Part shown: positions 1 to 5,532 of the stretch, in pieces
Layout of the letters: every line of letters begins with the position of its first letter
How positions within the stretch are numbered: the first letter of the stretch is position 1
Assembly: GCA_036276235.1 (NCBI GenBank)
Contig: DATBDZ010000227.1
Coordinates: 1 to 11,569 of the forward strand
Origin: JANWHF01 sp036276235
GTDB taxonomy: Bacteria > Planctomycetota > Phycisphaerae > Tepidisphaerales > Tepidisphaeraceae
Length of the DNA: 11,569 bases
Direction of reading: 5' to 3'
Made by a program: the position numbers and the translations under genes
The notes under the pieces: generated by a model
Database searches by the model: none
What the model was told of the DNA's origin: nothing
The model's input: the letters and a program-made list of their open reading frames with translations, nothing else

Positions 1-1520
1 TACTGCTTCGCCGGCGACGTGGTTTGGCAAGTGATGCGGATCTGAATCGATTTCTGCCCGCCGGATTTGATCGGCAAGGGGATGAAATTCGTCCACGTGG
101 GCGTGGTATTCGCCGCCAGCAAAGCGCCCTCGGGGGTGGCATCGTCCAGCCCTTGATAGCGGCCGGCGTCGGTGAAGATCCGCTTCCAGCCGGTGCCGTC
201 GTTGACCTCTATCTTGAGCCAGTCGTTGGCGCCGAAGTTGATGCCGGATTGCGACGCCAGCAGCCGCACGGAGAGGGCGGTCGCGCCGGCGGTGTTGATC
301 GTTCGCGTGATCGAGATCGACGACGGCGTTGTCGATGTCGCGGACAGCACCGTATGTGCAGCGGCAAACTGCACCTGCGCCGTCGCCGACGGCGTCGCGG
401 ACCAATTCGGCGCAACCCCGCTTTGGAAATTGCCGTTGAAGATCGTCTTGTCCAAAGTTGGCACCGTTCGCGTATCGAGCAGGAAAATGCCATCGCCGAC
501 GCCGGCGGCGGTTCCCACGATCGATACTTGAAATGCAATGTATCGCCCATCGGGGCTGACGACCGGGTTGGACGCTTTGAATGGTCCATCATCGCCAATG
601 CGCGTGATTCGCTCGAAGTGGGTGGAGTTGGCTGTCAGCGTCAGTTTCCAGATGTCGATGTATTGGGCTGTTTGATGACCCGCACCCTTGTCGCGGCTCG
701 ATTCCACCAGAATCGATTTGCCATCAGGGAAGATGCCTTCAGGCTCGTTGTACTCATTGGTGAATGACCGGTAGACGGTGAGCGCGCCGGTCTTCACATT
801 CGCCCCGAGCACCGAAGCGATCGGCCCCTTGTAGTCGGCAAAGATGATCTCGCTGTCGTTGTTACGGAAATCCTGCCCGTTCACGTATGTCGAAGGACGG
901 CTCACCACCACCCGCTTGTTCGCCAGCGTCGGCACGCCATCGGGATATGTAACCTGCGCCATGAACAGCGACGAGCCGTGTACGGGAAACGTGCCCGGGT
1001 CCAGCAGATTGTTATCTCCCCAGGCGATGGTGTTGGTCAACCGCGAGACGGCCAGGCCGTCATAGCATTTAGCGCCAAGCCGCACGGGCGTGGTGGTTCC
1101 CGCCTTCAACATCCAAAGTTCCTGATCCTGATCCAGCGTGGCAACGGTATCGGCTTTGGCCGAGCCGACGAGGATGTAGTCTCCATTGGGAAGATAGTGA
1201 ACGCGAGTAAACCAATGGAGGTCCGCACCGGCCGTAAGGTCCGTCGTGATGCCAGTCTTCAGATCGACTTCATACGCATCGCCGATGACGCTGCGCACGT
1301 ACGCGATGCGCGTCCCGTCCGGCGAATAAACCGGTCGCCCGCCCGTATCGGTGATGCGCTTGATATTCCAGGGAAGATCCCGCTCGTACGCCGCGACGGG
1401 CGCTGGCGTGGTCGTGAGGGCCGCAACGTTCGCGCCCGTCAACGCGGGCGCAGTCGCGCTCATCAGAGCGCGGGATTCCAACCTCTCGCACACGAAGGTG
1501 CGGCATTTTCCCCGATACAT
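1..1520 (-). CDS. Exported PD40/TolB-like beta-propeller protein, C-terminus cut by window edge
   Basis: The minus-strand frame is open from an ATG at 1520-1518 to the window edge (506 codons, end missing). The start has GGAG seven bases upstream. Residues 11-21 read CERLESRALMS, the LESR-type N-terminal motif typical of exported planctomycete proteins; a low-complexity Ala/Thr/Pro linker follows. PD40 (WD40-like, TolB-type) signatures are visible: VYSPDGTRIAYV near residues 64-75 and VVSPDGRYIAFQ near 315-326, each followed by a short D-L/T-G blade. From about residue 360 the sequence becomes Ser/Thr/Ala-rich beta structure with WLKIEVNDGTGWKRIF, resembling a jelly-roll or carbohydrate-binding-like domain; that is inference. 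No catalytic residues were recognised. It is probably a secreted or surface protein; ligand unknown. A later in-frame ATG (1463) would lose the LESR motif, so the first is preferred. Confidence 0.85.
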   Translation of the reverse strand, partial: MYRGKCRTFVCERLESRALMSATAPALTGANVAALTTTPAPVAAYERDLPWNIKRITDTGGRPVYSPDGTRIAYVRSVIGDAYEVDLKTGITTDLTAGADLHWFTRVHYLPNGDYILVGSAKADTVATLDQDQELWMLKAGTTTPVRLGAKCYDGLAVSRLTNTIAWGDNNLLDPGTFPVHGSSLFMAQVTYPDGVPTLANKRVVVSRPSTYVNGQDFRNNDSEIIFADYKGPIASVLGANVKTGALTVYRSFTNEYNEPEGIFPDGKSILVESSRDKGAGHQTAQYIDIWKLTLTANSTHFERITRIGDDGPFKASNPVVSPDGRYIAFQVSIVGTAAGVGDGIFLLDTRTVPTLDKTIFNGNFQSGVAPNWSATPSATAQVQFAAAHTVLSATSTTPSSISITRTINTAGATALSVRLLASQSGINFGANDWLKIEVNDGTGWKRIFTDAGRYQGLDDATPEGALLAANTTPTWTNFIPLPIKSGGQKSIQIRITCQTTSPAKQ

Positions 1521-1688
1521 CAATGACTCCGCAATCCAGAGATAAAAGGTGCCCGGCGAGCCGGCCGAACGTAGCAGCGCTCAAGCGGCAACGCAAAATA
1601 AAATGTAAATCGACCCCCGTTTTTTAGACTTTCACGATGTAAAAGATACACGAGGCCACCCGCGGGCCGCCCCATACCGAATAATCGT

Positions 1689-1714
1689 TACAACTGGCTA
1701 TTTGCGCAGTTGTA
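1689..1714 (-). terminator. Weak hairpin at the end of the nucleotidyltransferase gene
   Basis: TACAACTG and CAGTTGTA form a perfect 8-bp stem with a 10-base loop that contains the stop codon of the minus-strand gene. No T run follows on the minus strand, so intrinsic termination is doubtful; it could instead stabilise the 3' end or arise by chance from the repeated CAACTG-type codons. The rest of 1521-1697 shows no gene. Confidence 0.25.
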
Positions 1715-2519
1715 GCTGCTTGTCAGCGCGATCGCGATCCATTGCCGCGCGCTTGAATTCTCGGCGGGCGATTTCAACAACCGCAAAGTGCTTCGGTGAG
1801 CCGCCAACAACTGTGGAGAGAAGTTGGATGAGTGTCGTCGGCAAGGGCACGGCTCCGGGGAGTTCGAGCTGATTGCGAACGTATGGAAACAAAAAAGCCA
1901 GCGTTGCCGGGTGCCGGGCGACTTCCGCCGCCTGCGCTACCGCTTCACGGTTGGAAACCAATTGTCGTTCCAACGCGACATCCATTCCTCTGCGGCTGCG
2001 AAGCGAGGCCAGAAACTGAAGCAATCCTTCCGGCGTGTTTGAAACTGCGGCGTAACGATCGTCGCGAATCTCTTCAAGCATCGCGATATCCTGCCAATCC
2101 GACTCACGCTCAGTTTCCTTGCTACGCATCAGATCAGACAGACCTAGAAAGGGCATCATCTCCCCGCCGTATTGTCCCAGTTCCGCACGCGCCTTGAGGC
2201 CGGCAAAATCGTCCAACAGGTGATTGCGCAACCAGAATTCCAGCCATTGCGGTCGGCCATCCGGCAGCTTGCCCACTTCGAATCGGGCAAAGTCAAGCTT
2301 CCGCCAGACAGCCTCTTCTCGGATTGAACCAAGTCCAGAAATTGCCGCCATGCTCGTACGCAATTCTGCTGGAGTTGCGATGGAGGTAACCAGATCAAAA
2401 TCAATTGTATTGCGGTCAATTCCGTAGTAACGAACCGCGTGGCCGCCCATTACCAGCGCGTCAATCCCCGCTTCACGGAGCAATCGAACAATGCGTGCGA
2501 GTTGTTGGTCCGCGGTCAC
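1698..2519 (-). CDS. MNT-type nucleotidyltransferase, possible toxin of a two-gene module
   Basis: This 273-aa protein carries the polymerase-beta-fold nucleotidyltransferase signature: GGHA at residues 25-28, then R36, T38 and the two catalytic-type acids D40 and D42 in RNTIDFDL. Residues 123-151 (PFLGLSDLMRSKETERESDW onward) match the G-x-x-D-L-x-x-x-K-x-x-x-R-x-x-D segment usual in this family (MNT, AbiEii and DUF6036-like proteins). The C-terminal third is mostly helical and not recognised. By family it would transfer a nucleotide to a protein or RNA target; the target here is unknown. The ATG lies inside the stop of the upstream small gene (ATGA overlap at 2516-2519), so the two are translationally coupled. 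The overlap resembles toxin-antitoxin or abortive-infection pairs, but a housekeeping or orphan role cannot be excluded. Confidence 0.8.
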   Translation of the reverse strand: MTADQQLARIVRLLREAGIDALVMGGHAVRYYGIDRNTIDFDLVTSIATPAELRTSMAAISGLGSIREEAVWRKLDFARFEVGKLPDGRPQWLEFWLRNHLLDDFAGLKARAELGQYGGEMMPFLGLSDLMRSKETERESDWQDIAMLEEIRDDRYAAVSNTPEGLLQFLASLRSRRGMDVALERQLVSNREAVAQAAEVARHPATLAFLFPYVRNQLELPGAVPLPTTLIQLLSTVVGGSPKHFAVVEIARREFKRAAMDRDRADKQLQLRK

Positions 2520-2743
2520 GGAAGCGCGTCCTCCCGGCGCCGGCTGCCATGTGACATCAACAGTTTGATCGCCTCGTGTTGCTCAAAGGAGGAATCGTCA
2601 AGTTCGACGACAAGGCGCGCTACCTCTGACAGATGTGCGTCCAGGAACATCTCTTCTGCCTGCGAAGCGGAGCTGGCGGCCCCAGTAAGCAAAAGTTCCT
2701 CAATCGCGATGTTCACCGCATCGGATGACAGGATCGTCGCCAT
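2516..2743 (-). CDS. Small acidic hypothetical protein, partner of the nucleotidyltransferase
   Basis: A 75-aa protein starting MATILSSDAV, helical and acidic in the middle (EEMFLDAHL, VVELDDSSFEQHEA), ending with a basic patch SRRRED. No family recognised; I do not see a clear helix-turn-helix or ribbon-helix-helix motif. An in-frame ATG at 2791 would add 16 residues, but that extension covers a likely promoter and has no ribosome binding site, so the start at 2743 is preferred. It is the first gene of a pair with the nucleotidyltransferase, overlapping it by four bases. In such modules the small upstream partner is often the antitoxin; here that is only inference from position and size. Confidence 0.65.
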   Translation of the reverse strand: MATILSSDAVNIAIEELLLTGAASSASQAEEMFLDAHLSEVARLVVELDDSSFEQHEAIKLLMSHGSRRREDALP

Positions 2744-2750
2744 GTTTATC

Positions 2751-2779
2751 AGAATAGCATAAAACGCAGGGAGGGTCAG
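2751..2779 (-). promoter_or_regulatory. Promoter candidate for the small protein/nucleotidyltransferase pair
   Basis: On the minus strand CTGACC (2779-2774) and TATTCT (2756-2751) are separated by exactly 17 bases, and TGC before the -10 box makes it an extended -10. Only seven bases separate the -10 from ATG 2743, so transcription would start at or next to the start codon, giving a leaderless message. This lies after the stop of the upstream gene at 2860, so the pair can be its own unit. Confidence 0.45.
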
Positions 2780-2859
2780 GACTGTTGTCATCGGCAGGGC
2801 GGCATTCGCGTTTCATCCCACCAGTGCGTCGGCGACCTCTTTGAGCTTGAATTCCATCC

Positions 2860-3996
2860 CTACCGCTTATCCAACCGCGCCGTGTCGAGACGTTTGATGA
2901 ACGAATGTTTCGTGACGTTCGCCGCCCGCAGTGCGGCGACTTTCGCGCTGAACGCCTCCAGCGCATCCTGGCGGATCGCCAGGTCACGCAGGTCGCGAAG
3001 GGTTTTGATCGCTGACTCGTATGCTGTTGATTGTTTCATCGCGATTTGCTGGCTTACGTCGTGCCAGACGTTCTGCTCGCGGGTCGCCAATTCATTGAGA
3101 TATTGCTCGCGGGCGGCGGCTTTCTTCGCCGCCTCACGCGCCTTCCTTTCCTCTGTACGCTTCCGCTCATCGGCGGCGCGTTTCTGGCGAATCGCCTCCG
3201 CCAACTTCAGCAGTTCCTTCACCGGCGGCCCGCTCAACAAATCCGCCCCAGCCGGCGATTGCGATCGGGCGTACTGCTGCATCAGCTTTGTTCCGATGCG
3301 CAGCCCTTCGCCGCTGGCGGCTTCAAAGAGAAGCTCGTCCTTCTCTTCGGGCGGCAATTGCTCAATCCAGCGTTTCAGCGGCATCTTTGGCGGAGCTGCC
3401 GGCTCGGCCAGACCCGCCGCCGCCAGCAACAAGTCGTCGTCCACTCGAAGAAAACTTGCCAGCGCAGTTTGGGCGGCCGTCAGATTATCCAATCCGGGAG
3501 GCGCCACCGGAGAGCGCCCGCGAGCATCCTCGTCATAAACGTTGACGCCCGACAGCCATCCCAGATAGAGCGGGCGAAGATCGCCGCTGAGAATTTCCCC
3601 GCGCACCGGCGCCAGCGAAGCGGCCTCGCTTTCGCCGACATCGTCTTCGTAATCATCCGAATTGGATTCGAAATCGATCAGCACCCGCTCACCCGACGTG
3701 CGAAACCGAATCATTTCGCTCGATGCATATACCTTCCACGCCTTCAGATCGATTCCATCCGCCGGCACCCCCAGCAGCAGGCGATGCGTTCCCCAATTCG
3801 CATAGTAGTACATGAGGTCGAAGTACCTGGTCACCATCAGATCGGGTTTGCCTTTGAAGTTGCCCCAGTTGTATTCGTTAACGAAGCGGGTTGCGGTGAT
3901 TTCCGCCCGCGTCGAGAACTCGCGCACTTCGCTCATTTGCTTGCGCGTCAGAGGATGATCGATCGCCAGGAATTCGTAGTATTGATATTCGCTCAT
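2860..3996 (-). CDS. Conserved hypothetical protein with C-terminal charged coiled coil
   Basis: 378 aa, beginning MSEYQYYEFLAIDHPLT, an N-terminus I recognise from a widespread uncharacterised family in actinobacteria and planctomycetes; function unknown. Residues 1-90 hold the conserved core (EYNWGNFKGKPDLM at 41-54, YYANWGTHRLLLGVP at 64-78). An acidic stretch follows (SDDYEDD, 113-119). Residues 260-315 are rich in Lys, Arg, Glu and Ala and look like a long helix or coiled coil. The frame is open 18 codons further upstream, but the chosen ATG has AGAGAG just before it and matches the conserved N-terminus. No signal peptide or membrane segment. Next upstream on the same strand, 76 bases away, is a small membrane protein gene; an operon is possible. 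Confidence 0.8.
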   Translation of the reverse strand: MSEYQYYEFLAIDHPLTRKQMSEVREFSTRAEITATRFVNEYNWGNFKGKPDLMVTRYFDLMYYYANWGTHRLLLGVPADGIDLKAWKVYASSEMIRFRTSGERVLIDFESNSDDYEDDVGESEAASLAPVRGEILSGDLRPLYLGWLSGVNVYDEDARGRSPVAPPGLDNLTAAQTALASFLRVDDDLLLAAAGLAEPAAPPKMPLKRWIEQLPPEEKDELLFEAASGEGLRIGTKLMQQYARSQSPAGADLLSGPPVKELLKLAEAIRQKRAADERKRTEERKAREAAKKAAAREQYLNELATREQNVWHDVSQQIAMKQSTAYESAIKTLRDLRDLAIRQDALEAFSAKVAALRAANVTKHSFIKRLDTARLDKR

Positions 3997-4072
3997 GGCT
4001 CTCTTCGCTTCCCGTGGAAACCTTGTCAGCCGGGAGTGTCGCCGCTTCAATTGCGTCGATCAACGGCAACGC

Positions 4073-4315
4073 CTAATTCTTCGGCTGCAACTCCGGCTTC
4101 CGAAAAGCCGCGAAGAGATCCCACATCGCGACGCCCACCCAGACCACTTCCAGCGCAACGCCCGGCCATGCCTTGTCGGCGATCTGCGATGCGCCGAGCA
4201 GCGAAGCGCCGACGATATTGATCAGCGCGGCGTGCGCCGGCGCGAGCTTGCGCTTGAACGCGAAGGCGATGATGATGAGCGCCGTTCCGATCCAGCCTAT
4301 CAGTTGAAGCCACAT
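4073..4315 (-). CDS. Small CBU_0592-like integral membrane protein
   Basis: 80 aa with the start WLQLIGWIGTALIIIAFAFK, typical of the small CBU_0592 family of membrane proteins; function unknown. Three hydrophobic segments are visible at about residues 2-20, 28-44 and 50-68, with a short soluble tail. The frame extends far upstream through the palindrome at 4389-4447, but ATG 4315 is preferred because GGGAG stands eight bases before it and hydrophobic coding sequence begins exactly there. The protein would lie in the inner membrane with little outside it. It precedes the 378-aa conserved gene on the same strand. Confidence 0.7.
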   Translation of the reverse strand: MWLQLIGWIGTALIIIAFAFKRKLAPAHAALINIVGASLLGASQIADKAWPGVALEVVWVGVAMWDLFAAFRKPELQPKN

Positions 4316-4388
4316 GTGCGCGTCTCCCGTTTGCGAAAGATCGGGGAGTATAGCCACGCGATTGCGCCGCGCACGAGACGTAAGAAAC

Positions 4389-4447
4389 CGGCGGGCAGTG
4401 CCCGCCCTACGCGCCGCATTTGCCCGTAGGGCGGGCACTGCCCGCCG
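4389..4447. repeat. Perfect 23-bp inverted repeat
   Basis: Arms 4389-4411 and 4425-4447 are perfect reverse complements around a 13-base loop. Each arm is itself rich in GGGC/GCCC (GCGGGCAGTGCCCGCC), so several foldings are possible. It has the GTAGGGCGGGC... form that recurs at 4638-4731 and, with changed inner bases, at 7463-7523. It is a REP-like interspersed element rather than a terminator: no T tract on either side. Confidence 0.9.
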
Positions 4448-4637
4448 CGTTTTCGGAGCAGACCCGTGCTTCTTTGAGTGATGACAGACGCGGCTGGCGA
4501 GTACGCCGACCTCTTCTGGCACCGATGGTATCCCGAGCTCACGTGCTCTCCGCTGATACCGTCGCCTGCAATATTTGCGACGTATCGCAATTAATCCCTG
4601 TCGACTGATAATTGTGTTCGACGCGCGACAGCGCGAG

Positions 4638-4731
4638 GTAGGGCGGGGTTTATCCCGCCGATTGCTTTTCCTGCGGCGGGTTTGCTCGCCCGCCGTTTGT
4701 CAATCGCGGTGGGCGAGTACTCCCACCCTAC
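4638..4731. repeat. Compound palindromic element (GTAGGG...CCCTAC)
   Basis: The outer ends GTAGGG and CCCTAC are complementary. Inside are three small hairpins in a row: GGCGGGG-tttat-CCCGCC, GGCGGG-tttgctcg-CCCGCC, and GTGGG-cgagta-CTCCCAC. It looks like degenerate or nested copies of the palindrome family at 4389 and 7463. Its right end lies just before the DUF2141 gene and may supply that gene's -10 box. Confidence 0.65.
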
Positions 4732-4749
4732 AATGAGAGTAAACAACAC

Positions 4750-5211
4750 ATGAAAAGTCTTCGCAAAATCCTCCTGACTGTCGTTGCCGCCATCTGCCTG
4801 ATGCTCCCCGCAACCGCCGGACGGGCGGCCGACGAACCACCGACGGCGACGCTCACCATTCGTATTGCCGACCTGCGCAATCACAAAGGCGATCTGATCT
4901 TCGGCCTCTTCAAACAAGCCGACGGCTTTCCCAGCACGAAAGACAAGTCGGTGAATTGGCAGGTGAAACCCGCCGCCGACGGCGTTGAGTTCACTGCCAA
5001 GCTCGCGCCCGGCAAGTACGCCGCCTCGGTCCTGCACGATGAGAATCGCAACGGCAAGATGGACAACAATGCCGCCGGCATTCCCGTCGAAGGTTACGGC
5101 GTCACCAATAACCCCAAGCCGAAATTCCGCGGCGCAACGTTCAAAGAAGCCACCTTCGATCTCCCTCCGCAGGGGGCCACCCTGACGATTAGCGTGCAGT
5201 ATTTCCGGTGA
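4750..5211 (+). CDS. Exported DUF2141 domain protein
   Basis: 153 aa. Residues 1-26 form a signal peptide: basic MKSLRK, hydrophobic core ILLTVVAAICLMLP, and a cleavage site near AGRA/AD. The mature part matches DUF2141: LRNHKGDLIFGLF near 42-54 and the diagnostic HDENRNGKMDNNAAGIPVEG near 97-116, which has a Ca-binding-like D-x-N-x-N-G-x-D loop and is followed by GYGVTNN. The family is a single small beta domain found secreted or periplasmic; no biochemical role is established. Length is normal. The ribosome binding site is weak (AATGAGAG about 12 bases upstream). No partner gene nearby suggests a function; it stands alone between a palindrome-rich gap and the leuA control region. Confidence 0.85.
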   Translation: MKSLRKILLTVVAAICLMLPATAGRAADEPPTATLTIRIADLRNHKGDLIFGLFKQADGFPSTKDKSVNWQVKPAADGVEFTAKLAPGKYAASVLHDENRNGKMDNNAAGIPVEGYGVTNNPKPKFRGATFKEATFDLPPQGATLTISVQYFR

Positions 5212-5261
5212 TGCGGTCTGCCGGCCTGCTTCCGCTCACCCTGTTTTTCCGCTATTTCCTC

Positions 5262-5290
5262 TTGACTTTCCCTCATTTTGCCGATTAACT
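5262..5290 (+). promoter_or_regulatory. Promoter candidate for the leuA leader transcript
   Basis: TTGACT (5262-5267) matches the -35 consensus at five of six positions; TTAACT (5285-5290) is a weak -10 box at the ideal 17-base spacing. Transcription would begin near 5297, about five bases before the leader peptide ATG. The -10 match is poor, so the exact site is uncertain. Confidence 0.45.
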
Positions 5291-5301
5291 ACCTGACTCA
5301 A

Positions 5302-5379
5302 ATGAACGTGGCCACCCTTACACTTTCGCGGCTTACCCTGGTCCTTAGCGGCCTTGGGCTCATTTACGCGCGATCGTAG
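5302..5379 (+). CDS. Leucine-rich leader peptide of the leuA attenuator
   Basis: A 25-codon frame, ATG 5302 to TAG 5377-5379. Leucine occupies positions 6, 8, 11, 13, 15, 18 and 20 (28%), with Val at 3 and 14 and Ile at 21. Five of the seven Leu codons are CTT, a codon used for only one of the 43 leucines in leuA, as expected if the codons are there to sense charged tRNA-Leu. No Shine-Dalgarno sequence precedes it; the predicted transcript start is only about five bases away, so it may be read from a nearly leaderless end. The peptide itself should have no function: stalling or passage of the ribosome over the Leu codons sets which hairpin forms next. The stop codon lies within the antiterminator arm. 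Confidence 0.75.
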   Translation: MNVATLTLSRLTLVLSGLGLIYARS

Positions 5380-5419
5380 GGAAACCCGTTCAATCGGAAT
5401 CGACTTTGAACCCTGCGAT
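5373..5419 (+). promoter_or_regulatory. Antiterminator of the leuA attenuator
   Basis: ATCGTAGGG (5373-5381) pairs with CCCTGCGAT (5411-5419): nine pairs, one of them G-U. The second arm is the 5' arm of the terminator, so the two structures exclude each other. The first arm covers the leader's last codons and stop, so a ribosome finishing the leader would hide it and let the terminator form, while one stalled at the last Leu codons (up to 5361, 12 bases upstream) would leave it free. The enclosed bases fold as GTTCAATCG-gaat-CGA-ct-TTGAAC (5388-5411), which could stack on the antiterminator, sharing only C5411. Confidence 0.7.
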
Positions 5420-5438
5420 GCGGATCGCGGGGTTTTTT
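5409..5438 (+). terminator. Rho-independent terminator of the leuA leader
   Basis: AACCCTGCGAT (5409-5419) and ATCGCGGGGTT (5424-5434) form an 11-bp stem with one G-U pair and a GCGG tetraloop, followed directly by T residues to 5438. It lies about 95 bases before leuA and 198 after the DUF2141 stop. It could in principle end DUF2141 transcription, but the Leu-rich leader and the competing antiterminator point to attenuation of leuA. Confidence 0.85.
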
Positions 5439-5445
5439 CATTTTG

Positions 5446-5514
5446 GTGGGTTGTTGGTTGTAGGTTGTGGGTCGTCAATCGCTTGCGACCTACAACTCAC
5501 AACCAACAACCCAC
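5446..5514. repeat. Imperfect 27-bp inverted repeat just before leuA
   Basis: Arms 5448-5474 and 5486-5512 match as reverse complements at 24 of 27 positions around an 11-base loop, with two more pairs outside. The sequence is built of GTTGT/GGTTG units (GGGTTGTTGGTTGTAGG). It ends eight bases before the leuA ribosome binding site and would make a long hairpin in the message. It is probably an inserted interspersed repeat between the attenuator and its gene. Confidence 0.85.
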
Positions 5515-5532
5515 AACCATCAAGGAGCAGTT

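Larger units (their letters stand above)
4316..4749. other. Gene-free stretch with two palindromic elements
   Basis: No credible gene lies here. The stretch separates the minus-strand membrane protein gene from the plus-strand DUF2141 gene, so it must hold divergent promoters. It contains the perfect inverted repeat at 4389-4447 and a compound palindromic element at 4638-4731. The latter ends in TACAAT (4729-4734), which resembles a -10 box 15 bases before ATG 4750; no well-spaced -35 box was found. Confidence 0.6.

Noticed and set aside
24..767. Plus-strand open frame of 247 codons (and others to 1526)
   Set aside because: Its translation is Arg-rich with no recognisable fold, while the minus strand over the same DNA encodes a clear PD40 protein with a start, ribosome binding site and export motif.
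2813..2857. 14-codon minus-strand frame (MEFKLKEVADALVG) right after the 378-aa gene
   Set aside because: Has a GGTAGGG-like ribosome binding site, but is too short to support as a gene; it may be a remnant or chance.
3031..4221. Plus-strand open frame of 396 codons
   Set aside because: Antisense to two supported minus-strand genes; the translation is Arg/Gln/His-rich and low in complexity, typical of a shadow in GC-rich DNA.
5467..5532. N-terminal extension of LeuA by 22 residues
   Set aside because: It only translates the inverted repeat; ATG 5533 has AAGGAG at ideal spacing and starts the conserved sequence.
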